Below are positions 1 to 8,231 of a DNA stretch of 64,000 bases, piece by piece. Position 1 is the stretch's first letter. Every line of letters begins with the position of its first letter. A model generated the notes under the pieces. The model saw only the letters and a program-made list of their open reading frames with translations, was not told the origin of the DNA and ran no database searches. The translations under genes and the position numbers were made by a program. Source of the DNA: Salinibacillus xinjiangensis (lineage in GTDB: Bacteria; Bacillota; Bacilli; Bacillales; Alkalibacillaceae); assembly GCF_009649735.1 (NCBI RefSeq), contig NZ_WJNH01000001.1, positions 310,001-374,000 of the forward strand, given 5' to 3'.

Positions 1-283
1 GGATGGTGTAACAAAAGAATTAATGAATGTTAATCCAATCAAGGAAAAGTGGGAAAGCTTCGGTTGGAATGTAGTCGAAGTTGATGGCCATGATGTAGAG
101 GCCCTGATTGATACCTTCGACAACCTTCCTAACGTCGATTCTAAAACACCGACTGTTATAATTTGTGACACAGTAGCTGGCAAAGGGGTTTCTTTTATGG
201 AGCACGGTTTTGAATGGCATGTGGCTAACCTCGGTGAAGATGATATAAAAAGAGCAATTGCTGAAATTGAAGGAGGTAAATAA
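1..283 (+). CDS. Transketolase N-terminal subunit, 3' end only
   Basis: Partial gene: the frame is open from base 2, so the 5' part lies outside the window. About 93 residues are visible, including GWNVVEVDGHD and VICDTVAGKGVSFMEH, typical of the end of the thiamine-diphosphate-binding half of a split transketolase. In this family the N half binds the cofactor and the C half supplies the pyrimidine domain; together they transfer two-carbon ketol units in the cytoplasm. The stop at 281-283 is one base before the GTG of the C-terminal subunit, and the Shine-Dalgarno of that gene lies inside this one, so the two are translationally coupled. The sugar acted on cannot be read from the sequence. 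Confidence 0.9.
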   Translation, partial: DGVTKELMNVNPIKEKWESFGWNVVEVDGHDVEALIDTFDNLPNVDSKTPTVIICDTVAGKGVSFMEHGFEWHVANLGEDDIKRAIAEIEGGK

Positions 284-284
284 A

Positions 285-1280
285 GTGACAACACAAACCT
301 TTCATAAAGATACATGGGAGCTATTTAAAAGTCTAGAATTATCGAAACAACTAACAACTGGTGAAACACTAGCAAAACTAGGTCATGAACATCCTGAGAT
401 TGTTGCTCTTTGCGCAGACTTAGGGTATCCAACTAGATTAGCAGACTTTGGAGAAAAGTTCCCAGATCGCTTCTTCGACTTCGGTCTAGCTGAAAAAAAC
501 ATGGTAACAGCCGCAGCTGGTTTGGCTAGTACCGGTAAAAAAGCATATGTTTCTACGTACGCTTCCTTTTTAGGTGTGTTATGTGCTGAGCAAATTCGTA
601 CTGCTGTAGCTTATCCAAACCTTAATGTACGTTTGATTGGAACACATACTGGTATTGCCATGGGCTTTTATGGAACTTCTCACCATGCAACAGAAGATAT
701 TGCGATTACACGCTCCATGGCGAATATGACAGTTATATCGCCTGCAGACGGAGTGGCTTTATCAGAAATGATTGAAGAATCAGTTAAGACATATGAAGGC
801 CCGATATATTTTCGTGTTAGTCGTGGACGTGAAACACCTATTTATGAAAATAACTCCTCCAATATTCAGAACAAGATTGGAAAAGCAAACGTGGTAAGAG
901 AAGGATCTGACATAACCATTATCGCTTGTGGAATTGAAGTAAAACAAGCACTCGAAGCAGCTGAATTATTAGAGAGAGAAAATATTTCTACTAGAGTCAT
1001 AGATATGCACACCATTAAGCCTATCGATCAAGAAATTATTTTTAATTCTGCCAAGAATACTGGGGCCATATTAACTGTTGAAGAGCACAACGTTCAAGGC
1101 GGACTTGGAAGTGCTGTTGCAGAGGTTTTAATGGAATCCGGAAACTTCTGTAAATTTAAAAGGCATGGGATATACGATGAATATTCTATTATAGGGAAGC
1201 CCTATTATTTATACCACCATTATAAATTAGATGGAGAAGGAATTGCAGATGAAGCAAAAACTCTTTTAAATCAGTCATAA
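285..1280 (+). CDS. Transketolase C-terminal subunit
   Basis: About 331 residues, the usual size for the C half of a split transketolase. Visible landmarks are the pyrimidine-binding region (DFGLAEKNMVTAAAGLASTGKK, broken here only by spacing around residue 70) and the C-terminal transketolase domain with VEEHNVQGGLGSAVAEVL near residue 270. GTG at 285 is chosen over an upstream in-frame TTG at 258 because AGGAGG at 271-276 sits 8 bases before it. It acts as a heteromer with the upstream subunit. Followed after 12 bp by a zinc dehydrogenase and then a GntP permease, which suggests a dedicated role in catabolism of a sugar acid or polyol rather than the housekeeping pentose phosphate pathway; that last point is inference. 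Confidence 0.9.
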   Translation: MTTQTFHKDTWELFKSLELSKQLTTGETLAKLGHEHPEIVALCADLGYPTRLADFGEKFPDRFFDFGLAEKNMVTAAAGLASTGKKAYVSTYASFLGVLCAEQIRTAVAYPNLNVRLIGTHTGIAMGFYGTSHHATEDIAITRSMANMTVISPADGVALSEMIEESVKTYEGPIYFRVSRGRETPIYENNSSNIQNKIGKANVVREGSDITIIACGIEVKQALEAAELLERENISTRVIDMHTIKPIDQEIIFNSAKNTGAILTVEEHNVQGGLGSAVAEVLMESGNFCKFKRHGIYDEYSIIGKPYYLYHHYKLDGEGIADEAKTLLNQS

Positions 1281-1292
1281 GGATGTGTCTTA

Positions 1293-2309
1293 ATGAAAGC
1301 AGCACTGTTTGATCAAATAAACAGTATGAAGATTATTAATAAAGAAAATCCAGAAATAAATGATAATGACGTGTTAATTAAAATTATAACAACTGGAATA
1401 TGTGGTTCCGAAATACATGCCTATAATGGGGCTCATCCATTCCGCAAGCCCCCTTCTATTTTGGGGCATGAACTGGTTGGAAAGATTGAAGAAGTTGGTG
1501 AAAACGTTCAAGGATTTCACCCTGGAGATTATGTAACAGTAGAACCTCATTATGGATGTAAGCAATGTGTCCATTGCCAGAACGGTGACTACCATTTATG
1601 CGACAATAAAACTGTTTTAGGTACAGAAAAATGGGAAGGAGCATTTGCAGAATACTTAACTGCACCTGCTTCAACTGTCTATAAAATTCCTGGGGATATT
1701 CCCTATCACGTTGGAGTTTTAACCGAACCCTTGGCTGTAGGGGTTCATGCTGTTAAGCTAGGTCAAATTAAAAAGGGCGATAAGATTGCCGTCCTAGGTG
1801 CTGGGCCCATTGGTTTATTAGTGGCTGTTGCAGCAAAACATGCAGGTGCAGAAGTCATTTGCATTACAGATGCAATAGATCATAATTTAGAAACTAGTAA
1901 ACAACTAGGAGCCACAGACACTCTAAACGTAAAAGAAGTATCTATTGTTGACTACATCGATGAAACCTATGGTAAAGTTGATCAAGTATATGTAACAGTG
2001 GGGCTTCAATCCACTATGAATGACGCCCTACAAATTGTTAAGAAAAAAGGGAAAATCATTTCAATAGCAATTTTTGAAGAAGATATAAAAGTAGATTTTA
2101 ATCATGTATTCATCTCTGAGATTCAAATACTAGGCTCATCTATGTATGTCAAAGAGGATTTTGAACAAGCAATTGACATTATCTCTGAAAGGGGTGATCA
2201 GTTAGAAATACTTACAAAACACACCTTTCCATTACAAGATATTGAATTAGCCATGGATGCAGCAGCAACGAAAAAAGATGGAGCCATTAAAGTTTTAGTA
2301 GACCTTTAA
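1293..2309 (+). CDS. Zinc-dependent medium-chain dehydrogenase (polyol/threonine dehydrogenase type)
   Basis: 338 residues, full length for the MDR family. The catalytic zinc region GICGSEIHAYNG and GHELVGKIEEVG, the structural-zinc cysteines in CKQCVHCQNGDYHLC (about 90-104), and the Rossmann motif VLGAGPIGLLVA (about 170) are all present, so it should be an active NAD(P)-dependent alcohol oxidase. Close relatives oxidise sorbitol, galactitol phosphate, threonine or similar polyols; the substrate is not decidable here. The gene lies 12 bp behind the split transketolase and before a GntP permease, so the three probably belong to one catabolic unit. Confidence 0.88.
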   Translation: MKAALFDQINSMKIINKENPEINDNDVLIKIITTGICGSEIHAYNGAHPFRKPPSILGHELVGKIEEVGENVQGFHPGDYVTVEPHYGCKQCVHCQNGDYHLCDNKTVLGTEKWEGAFAEYLTAPASTVYKIPGDIPYHVGVLTEPLAVGVHAVKLGQIKKGDKIAVLGAGPIGLLVAVAAKHAGAEVICITDAIDHNLETSKQLGATDTLNVKEVSIVDYIDETYGKVDQVYVTVGLQSTMNDALQIVKKKGKIISIAIFEEDIKVDFNHVFISEIQILGSSMYVKEDFEQAIDIISERGDQLEILTKHTFPLQDIELAMDAAATKKDGAIKVLVDL

Positions 2310-2318
2310 TATATTTTT

Positions 2319-2386
2319 TAGATACTCCAACAGGAATTTTCTTACACACTCATAAAACATCCGCTATAACACAATTGGAGTATCTA
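2319..2386. repeat. Long-loop 12-bp inverted repeat
   Basis: TAGATACTCCAA (2319-2330) and TTGGAGTATCTA (2375-2386) are perfect inverted complements separated by 44 bases. It could be a terminator of the dehydrogenase gene or a regulatory hairpin ahead of the permease; there is no clean T-run, so the role is open. Confidence 0.55.
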
Positions 2387-2422
2387 AATGTTTTCTATTA
2401 TAATTGTTCAGAATTTTCTTTA

Positions 2423-2437
2423 AATGTAAACGGTGAT
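2423..2437. promoter_or_regulatory. Possible cre-like site before GntP permease
   Basis: ATGTAAACGGTGATG matches the CcpA cre consensus WTGNAANCGNWNNCW except for T instead of C at the fourteenth position. It lies about 45 bases before the permease start, where CcpA control of a sugar-acid importer would be expected. Only a pattern match. Confidence 0.3.
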
Positions 2438-2480
2438 GTATAAAACAAATTTAAATTATAAAATCAAGGAGGTTAACAAT

Positions 2481-3854
2481 TTGATTACTGGAAACTTACT
2501 CATCTTAATATTTATAGCTTCGTTATTAAGTCTTTTTTTCTTAATTTTATTTTTAAAATGGGACGCCTTTATAGCCCTTCTAGTCGTAGCGACATTAACT
2601 GGTATTGTAGTTGGTATACCTATAGTAGATGTTCCAGTTATTATAGCCGATGGTTTTGGTAGTACATTGGCAGGAGTGGGTATACTTATTGGTCTTGGGA
2701 TTGTCCTTGGAAAACTAATGGAATTTTCAGGGGCCATTCAAAAAATAGCATCTACTTTATTAAACATTTCAGGTCCAAAAAAGTCTAGACATGCTGTGGC
2801 GAGTACAGGCCTAGTTGTAGGGATACCTCTATTCTTTGATGCAGCTTTTGTTATTTTGAATAACTTAGTAAGAAGTTTATCAGCTAAAGCAAAAATTCCT
2901 TATGTATCTTTAGTACTTCCACTTGCATTAGGATTAATTGTAGCTTACTGCATAGTAATTCCAACCCCTGCTCCACTTGCAGTGGCGGATAACCTGAGTC
3001 TTGATCTTGGATTGTTTTTTATTTACGGACTTATTGTAGCCTTAGGAGCCATTTACGTTGGTGGTATTGTATATGGTAAATTTGTTGGTCGAAATGCCAA
3101 ACCATTAATTGAAAACGCTATCAATAATCTAGCAAGTGAACAAGAAAGTCAACATGAGATATCTGCTAGTACTGAAAGCAGAAAGGAAATATCTGCTGGA
3201 CTAGCTTTCTTCGTTATCTTATTACCTATTGCGTTAATTTTACTTAACACAATTTTCGGCTTAGTAATGCCAGAAACAGCCGCTGCAGCATTTTTCGGTT
3301 TTGTTGGTGAGAAAAATATGGCATTACTTATCAGTGTTATTGTGGCAGCATATTTATTAAAGCCATACATGAAAAAAGACATTGGTGAGGCTTACACCGA
3401 ATCCTTTAAATCTGCCGGATTAATTATCCTGATCACAGGTGCTGGTGGTGGTTTTGGTAGTATAGTTAATGAAACGGGGATTGGTGACTATCTTGTTAGT
3501 ACAATGCAAAACTGGAATATGCCAATTATCCTACTAGCATTCTTATTCGCACAGATGTTGAGGGTAGCGTTAGGTTCATCAACTGTGTCACTCATTACCA
3601 CATCCTCTATTTTAGGGCCAATGGCGTTAAGCTTAGGCGTCTCCCCTATTCTATTAGGGCTAGCCATTTGTGCAGGTGGTATCGGACTTTCTATGCCAAA
3701 TGACTCTGGGTTCTGGGTAGTAAGTAAGTTTGCAGGGCTCTCCGTAGTTGACACGTTAAAAACTTGGTCATTTGGTGGGTTTATAGCCGGTGTTACAGGG
3801 CTTGTAATTGTGTATATCTTAAGTTTAGGATCTGGATTTTTGCCAGGGATTTAA
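2481..3854 (+). CDS. GntP-family gluconate/sugar-acid:H+ symporter
   Basis: About 457 residues from TTG at 2481, which has AAGGAGG 8 bases upstream; an upstream ATG at 2433 would add 16 residues but has no ribosome site. The protein is almost entirely membrane segments, with features of the GntP family such as GIPLFFDAAFVIL (about residue 110), IPTPAPLAVADNL (about 160) and ALGSSTVSLITTSS (about 370), and a glycine-rich C-terminal part with SMPNDSGFWVVSKF. Known members import gluconate, idonate or related acids with protons. Its position behind a transketolase and a dehydrogenase suggests it brings in their substrate. Confidence 0.9.
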   Translation: MITGNLLILIFIASLLSLFFLILFLKWDAFIALLVVATLTGIVVGIPIVDVPVIIADGFGSTLAGVGILIGLGIVLGKLMEFSGAIQKIASTLLNISGPKKSRHAVASTGLVVGIPLFFDAAFVILNNLVRSLSAKAKIPYVSLVLPLALGLIVAYCIVIPTPAPLAVADNLSLDLGLFFIYGLIVALGAIYVGGIVYGKFVGRNAKPLIENAINNLASEQESQHEISASTESRKEISAGLAFFVILLPIALILLNTIFGLVMPETAAAAFFGFVGEKNMALLISVIVAAYLLKPYMKKDIGEAYTESFKSAGLIILITGAGGGFGSIVNETGIGDYLVSTMQNWNMPIILLAFLFAQMLRVALGSSTVSLITTSSILGPMALSLGVSPILLGLAICAGGIGLSMPNDSGFWVVSKFAGLSVVDTLKTWSFGGFIAGVTGLVIVYILSLGSGFLPGI

Positions 3855-3886
3855 GAATAGGACAAGACATTTCAACTTATAGCAAC

Positions 3887-3920
3887 AATCCCTTCTCCAA
3901 CAAAAGAGAAGGGATTTTTA
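3887..3920 (+). terminator. Terminator after GntP permease
   Basis: AATCCCTTCTC and GAGAAGGGATT form an 11-bp stem with an 8-base loop, followed by a T-run. Classic intrinsic terminator closing the transketolase-dehydrogenase-permease group. Confidence 0.85.
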
Positions 3921-4260
3921 ATACTTATAAATTAGTATGTTAATGTAGTAATTTATCTCTCTTCATTAAGATAAACTCCAGGCTTTCAGTTACCTATTCA
4001 CATAATGCATGGCACCTTCTTAATATACAGTTGCTACAACTGGGTTTTCTTCCTCAGCCATCTAGTTCTGGTACTACTTTAGCTTCAAGCACTCGTACCA
4101 AAATGCACACCTCTTAGTAAAGAGGGGGGAATCATGTTAGGTTGACGTTTTGCCATACAATCATCCCACGCTTTGATAATATAACTACTATGCTTATTCA
4201 AACATTCGAAAGTATCCTTTTCCTTATTTTTATTAAGGCGGAAAAGCTGTTGTATTAGCA
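3921..4260. other. Intergenic region without a recognisable gene
   Basis: About 340 bases with stops in all frames. The minus strand has short coding-like stretches (for example RVLEAKVVPELDG) that may be traces of a decayed gene, but nothing was recognised. Confidence 0.3.
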
Positions 4261-4280
4261 TTAAACAAACGTTTGTTTAA
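4261..4280. repeat. AAACAAACGTTTGTTT palindrome, single copy
   Basis: TTAAACAAACGTTTGTTTAA is a perfect 20-bp palindrome. The same 20 bases occur at 58683-58702 and 59465-59484. Unlike the other sites, no clear partner palindrome is seen 57 bp away. It lies 40 bp beyond the 3' end of the RNase H-like gene. Confidence 0.85.
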
Positions 4281-4320
4281 TTTTATATAGGCGCTTAGAG
4301 GGAGAACCCTTAGTCCTACC

Positions 4321-4710
4321 CTACTGCATATAAATTGCCTTCCTCGCCAATCGATCCGCATTCGGATTCTTCTTCTCAGGAATCCACTTAAAAAACACAT
4401 GCGGAAAATGACTAATCTCCGTCCGTATCTTTTCTAAGTATGGTATGAACGTTTGGTTTTTCGTGAAATCACTTTCCACCACATCCACTACAATCTTGGA
4501 ATCACAACGAAATGACAGAATTTCTCCAGGATAATATTCCTTACAAATCTCCAAAGCTTTAATTACCGCCATAAATTCCGCCTCGTGGTTTGAGAGTACA
4601 CCCAATGGAAACGAAAATTCACTGATATCCCCTTGAGCTTTAATATAGACCCCAGCCCCACTCACGCCGGGATTTCCTTTGGATGCTCCATCTGTATAGA
4701 CTTCAATCAA
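4321..4710 (-). CDS. RNase HI-family protein (YpdQ/YpeP-like)
   Basis: 129 residues. It starts with the RNase H strand MIEVYTDGASKGNPGVSGAG, then has the acidic residues expected of the active site: D7, E44 in HEAEFMAVIKAL, D69 in FRCDSKIVVD and a C-terminal D in NADRLARKAI. The family cuts RNA in RNA-DNA hybrids; the Bacillus YpdQ/YpeP-type members have weak or unproven activity. A stand-alone gene with no operon partner. Whether it is catalytically active is not shown by sequence alone, but the four carboxylates look preserved. Confidence 0.85.
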   Translation of the reverse strand: MIEVYTDGASKGNPGVSGAGVYIKAQGDISEFSFPLGVLSNHEAEFMAVIKALEICKEYYPGEILSFRCDSKIVVDVVESDFTKNQTFIPYLEKIRTEISHFPHVFFKWIPEKKNPNADRLARKAIYMQ

Positions 4711-4787
4711 TTTCCTGACTCTCCTTCTGCGTGTTTAGTAGTTCGATTATACCAATCTTAACTAGGGGGTGCATCCTTACTTTAGAC

Positions 4788-4803
4788 GAGTGACAGACAC
4801 CCT
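4788..4803 (+). repeat. Degenerate REP-B copy
   Basis: GAGTGACAGACACCCT resembles the REP-B core GGTGACAGGCACC with two changes. It lies in the intergenic space before the antiporter gene. Confidence 0.5.
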
Positions 4804-4857
4804 AATTTCTTGGTAAGATAATATCATTACTTACTTGCATCTTTTGGGGGAATACGT

Positions 4858-6330
4858 ATGTCAAAAAATGAAGAATTAGACAAAGCAACAGGTGAACGTA
4901 CGGTTCAGTCGTTGGATTTTAGATTAGGCGCGTTTGGGGCTGCTATTCCGCTCCTATTCTTTGTGATTTGGGCCATCACCATAAGTGTGCTCCAGCTCTC
5001 CTCTGAGGTGGGACTGGTTTTAGGTGCCTTAATTGGGCTGACACTTGGGCTGTTTTTTAGTAAAAGTAAATGGGAGGACTTTGCTCAAGGGATGTTTGAT
5101 GGACTGGCACAGCCTGTTGGGGTCATTGCGATTGTGGCATGGTTTTATGCTGGAATGTTTGCGCAAGTCTTGCAGGTTGGCGGCCTAGTAGAAGGACTTG
5201 TCTGGATTGGGTCAATTACAGGACTTACTGGCGGCTTGTTTGTGGCCTTAACTTTTCTTTTAGCAGGAACATTCTCAACTGCAGTTGGAACAGGTTATGG
5301 AACAACGGTTGCCTTTTCCACTTTGATGTATCCGGCTGGCGTGGCTGTTGGGGCTGATCCTACTTTCATGTTTGCGGCGATTTTAGCTGGGGCCGTTTTT
5401 GGTGATAATTTGGCGCCTGTTTCAGATACGACAATTGTATCTGCTGTCACACAGGAGGCTGATGTTCCAGGGGTAGTTCGGTCGCGATTTAAATATGCGA
5501 TTTCAGCGGCCATTCCTGCTACCATTTTGTTTGCAATTTTTGGTGGTGGCGGCATGATTCAAAATAACCAAGCAGCCATTGATTCCATGGCAGAATCAAC
5601 CAATCCAAATGGTCTGATTATGTTAATTCCGTTCGCATTCGTGTTGTTTTTAGCCTTGAGAGGACACCATTTGCTCACATCCTTAACATGGGGAATCGTA
5701 TCAGCTATCGTCCTGATTGTCGTTTTGCAAATTCAACCGTTAACTAAAATCTTAAACTTCAATCCTGACTCAGACGCGATTGTTGAAGGGGCATTGGTAA
5801 ATGGGATGACCGGCTATTTTAATATGGCAATATTAATCCTATTGATTGTGGCGGCAGGGCATCTGTTAAAGTTAGGTGGCACGATGGATGTCATTACCAA
5901 AACCTTGATTAAATGGATTAAAAATTCGGTGCGGAGAGCAGAATTGGCTATGTGGGGACTTGTGGCGTTGTTAAATAGTGCAATCACCATTAATACAGCG
6001 GCCGAAATTGCAGCGGCGCCATTCGTAAAAGAACTTGGAACTAAGTATCGAATCCATAAATATCGTCGGGCTAATATGCTGGATGCTATCACTTCAGCAT
6101 TAGGATATATTTTCCCATGGGGTGCACCTGTCCTCTTGGGCTGGTCTACGATTCAAACGATGAAGGAAACGTATGATTGGTTACCAGTTGTACAGCCAAC
6201 ATCCGTTTTCCCATTTGTATTCCAAGGCTGGTTCCTTGTCGTGATTATGCTTATAGCGGCATTGACTGGATGGGGATTACGATATGAAGGGAAAAATGGA
6301 GAGGAATTGAAAGAGCCACCACGGGATTAA
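4858..6330 (+). CDS. NhaC-family Na+/H+ antiporter
   Basis: 490 residues with about a dozen hydrophobic segments. The signature GAVFGDNLAPVSDTTIVSA near residue 180-198 is the NhaC-type antiporter motif, and a second conserved stretch, SAITINTAAEIAAAPFVKEL, is near residue 380. Members exchange cytoplasmic Na+ (sometimes with organic acids) for protons in the plasma membrane. ATG at 4858 has a GGGGGAA ribosome site 5 bases upstream. It is a single-gene unit: a terminator follows directly. Substrate identity within the family is not certain. Confidence 0.85.
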   Translation: MSKNEELDKATGERTVQSLDFRLGAFGAAIPLLFFVIWAITISVLQLSSEVGLVLGALIGLTLGLFFSKSKWEDFAQGMFDGLAQPVGVIAIVAWFYAGMFAQVLQVGGLVEGLVWIGSITGLTGGLFVALTFLLAGTFSTAVGTGYGTTVAFSTLMYPAGVAVGADPTFMFAAILAGAVFGDNLAPVSDTTIVSAVTQEADVPGVVRSRFKYAISAAIPATILFAIFGGGGMIQNNQAAIDSMAESTNPNGLIMLIPFAFVLFLALRGHHLLTSLTWGIVSAIVLIVVLQIQPLTKILNFNPDSDAIVEGALVNGMTGYFNMAILILLIVAAGHLLKLGGTMDVITKTLIKWIKNSVRRAELAMWGLVALLNSAITINTAAEIAAAPFVKELGTKYRIHKYRRANMLDAITSALGYIFPWGAPVLLGWSTIQTMKETYDWLPVVQPTSVFPFVFQGWFLVVIMLIAALTGWGLRYEGKNGEELKEPPRD

Positions 6331-6340
6331 TAGTAGTTTA

Positions 6341-6373
6341 GGGAATGACATTCAACTTGTCATTCCCTTTTTA
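6341..6373 (+). terminator. Terminator after antiporter
   Basis: GGGAATGACA and TGTCATTCCC form a 10-bp stem with a 7-base loop followed by TTTTT. Confidence 0.85.
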
Positions 6374-6438
6374 ATTTGAATAGGACAAATTATCGTCCTC
6401 ATATACTGAACAAAATACATCATTAGGGTGGTTTCGAA

Positions 6439-7185
6439 ATGAAACATGTTAGACTCACTTATGATCAGTTGGTGGCTTTTCATTTGGAGGAAGTACCTGA
6501 CAAAACTGCTCGTCATTATGCGGCAAAGTTGGAGAATGCCATAAATCCTCATATTATCGTTGAAAAAAGATTTGATAAAAAGTATAACGTCATAGGTGGT
6601 TTTAAATATGTATCAGCCTTGAAGTCAACGCAGAAAAAAGTGCCAACCCTTTGTTTTGTGGTCGGGCCTTTTAAATCCGAGGCAGAGAGAAAGCTTGCGA
6701 TTTTACAGCAATGTATAACTGAGGGGGAAGATGAGCAATACAAGGAATTACTAATTTATGAGCTTATGCATGAGTGTGATTTAGATGAGTATGATATTTC
6801 GGAGGCTTTGGGGAAGGATGCTTTTAAGATTGATGAATATATGTACCAGCAAATCATCCCACGGACTTATTTGAAAAAAGCTATTGAATTAGGAATTAAG
6901 CCACTGATTCAGGCGATTTTCTTTAACCGATTAAATAGTTTTCAGGAAAAATGTCTGTTAACAGAATTAGCTTTAGTTGGAGACACCAGCCTCAGGGGAT
7001 TCCATCTCCCTCAATACCGAAAGTACAGAGAAACATATATGCTGTTTGATGATTTTACCGAGGCAATCAATCAACTGCAACTAGCCCTACATTCCAAAAA
7101 ATCCTGGCGCCACATTCCGCATCCAAGAACATACCCACCACAAGATAATTGGACTCATTATGAGATTTATACACTATATTCCTAG
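6439..7185 (+). CDS. ParB-like nucleoid/partition-type protein, function unknown
   Basis: 248 residues. The N-terminal 70 residues (KLENAINPHIIVEKRF, then YNVIGGFKYVSALKS) resemble the ParB/Srx fold, where a short strand is followed by a G-x-x-R/K-x-x-A element; the usual GERRYRA arginines are replaced by GFKYVSA, so nuclease or CTPase activity is doubtful. The remainder is helical and may bind DNA. The stop codon overlaps the first base of a REP-A hairpin. A decayed second copy of the same gene is visible at 17258-17600, showing that it belonged to a duplicated or mobile family. No function is claimed. Confidence 0.7.
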   Translation: MKHVRLTYDQLVAFHLEEVPDKTARHYAAKLENAINPHIIVEKRFDKKYNVIGGFKYVSALKSTQKKVPTLCFVVGPFKSEAERKLAILQQCITEGEDEQYKELLIYELMHECDLDEYDISEALGKDAFKIDEYMYQQIIPRTYLKKAIELGIKPLIQAIFFNRLNSFQEKCLLTELALVGDTSLRGFHLPQYRKYRETYMLFDDFTEAINQLQLALHSKKSWRHIPHPRTYPPQDNWTHYEIYTLYS

Positions 7186-7215
7186 TGGGACGGAGGGACA
7201 GGTCCCTCGTCCCAC
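7185..7215. repeat. REP-A hairpin (left flank of RAYT 1)
   Basis: GTGGGACGGAGGGAC pairs with GTCCCTCGTCCCAC, one bulge, two-base loop. The core GGGACAGGTCCC is the inverse of the other REP-A cores. It begins inside the stop codon of the ParB-like gene and ends 21 bp from the RAYT stop, so it could end transcription from both sides. Confidence 0.9.
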
Positions 7216-7236
7216 TTCCCCTCCCTCCATCCTCAC

Positions 7237-7998
7237 TCACTGAACGCGTTGGATCACACTTTTCGAAACCCCAGTTATCCTTGCTAACTGTCTAATAGAT
7301 ACTCCATTTAATGTTTTCAGCCTTGTTAATATAGCATTTCTACTCTCTTTATCCATCTTCTGTAACGAACTTGTATTAAAAACACCTAATTGCAACAAAT
7401 ATTCTCTCACCTCAATGTCAGACCTTCTTTCCCTTACCCTATCCTCCAAACATTGATCCTCATTCGTTTGCTTCATATACTCTATGTACATTTCAATTGC
7501 CTTTTTTCTATCTGGTGAAATATGGTTTAGCGCGAAATCTATATCTATTATATTGGTATGGTCAATATACTCATTCACACTTGTCCAACGACTACTGAAA
7601 ACGTCCTTCACTAACCCTGCTTTCAATGGATTTTGATGAATATAACGTAAAACTGTGAAAAAGTAATCTCTGCTTTCCACACTTTCACTCTTAAACCGCT
7701 CCTGAAATAAATGTCCACTCCGCTCATATTTTTCGTTATACCAAAATACATAGCTCGAACTAATTCTTTTCATAGCAAGTGAGATTTCTTCCTCTACTTC
7801 CTTAATTAGTAGGTGGACATGATTATTCATCAAACAGTAGCTAAAAATTTGGTATTTAGATATTTCTTTGAACCTTGATAATGTTTCAAGAAATCTCCTT
7901 TTATCCTGGTAATCCTCAAAGATCGTTTGTTGATTCACTCCACGTAATATAATGTGATAGATACCACTACGACTCCTCTTTCTCGCGCTTCTTGGTAT
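7237..7998 (-). CDS. REP-associated tyrosine transposase (Y1/IS200-like), with ATA at the start position
   Basis: About 253 residues if read from ATA at 7998, 233 if read from GTG at 7938. The HUH motif NNHVHLL (about residue 60 of the short form) and the later FQERFKSES and VLRYIHQNPLKAG blocks mark the RAYT branch of Y1 transposases, single-strand nucleases that act on REP hairpins. The segment upstream of the GTG, PRSARKRSRSGIYHIILRG, is conserved in the family and belongs to the first strand; it is preceded by a perfect GAGGTGAT ribosome site and then ATA, with an in-frame stop just before. The natural ATG therefore appears mutated to ATA. A C-terminal helix-turn-helix-like part (SIRQLARITGVSKSVIQRV) follows. 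It is flanked by inverted REP-A copies. Confidence 0.85.
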   Translation of the reverse strand: MPRSARKRSRSGIYHIILRGVNQQTIFEDYQDKRRFLETLSRFKEISKYQIFSYCLMNNHVHLLIKEVEEEISLAMKRISSSYVFWYNEKYERSGHLFQERFKSESVESRDYFFTVLRYIHQNPLKAGLVKDVFSSRWTSVNEYIDHTNIIDIDFALNHISPDRKKAIEMYIEYMKQTNEDQCLEDRVRERRSDIEVREYLLQLGVFNTSSLQKMDKESRNAILTRLKTLNGVSIRQLARITGVSKSVIQRVQ

Positions 7999-8200
7999 TT
8001 AAATCACCTCTATCATGTTGGATTCTACTACTTTATAACTAAAGATAATCACCTATGTGTTCAAAGTCAAAAGAGGAATTTTGCGATTCTAGTTTAAAAA
8101 ACAAGGGTATTAGATAATTTTATAGGAGGATATTACCTTTTACTGTGTGAAATATGGGGAGAAACCTAAATTTGGGATCTTTTACCGAATTAAAAGGAAA

Positions 8201-8231
8201 GTGGGACGAGGGACCTGTCCCTACGACCCAC
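8201..8231. repeat. REP-A hairpin (right flank of RAYT 1)
   Basis: GTGGGACGAGGGACCTGTCC continues to ACCCAC; the outer GTGGGAC/GACCCAC and inner GGGAC/GTCCC arms form a hairpin. The copy is inverted relative to 7185-7215. Its right half supplies the last codons and the stop of the FAD oxidase gene. Confidence 0.9.

Noticed and set aside
1293..2309. Threonine dehydrogenase (tdh) specific call
   Set aside because: Zinc motifs are family-wide; no kbl gene nearby.
4261..4280. LexA (SOS) box
   Set aside because: The palindrome AAACAAACGTTTGTTT lacks the CGAAC-N4-GTTCG pattern of Bacillus LexA.
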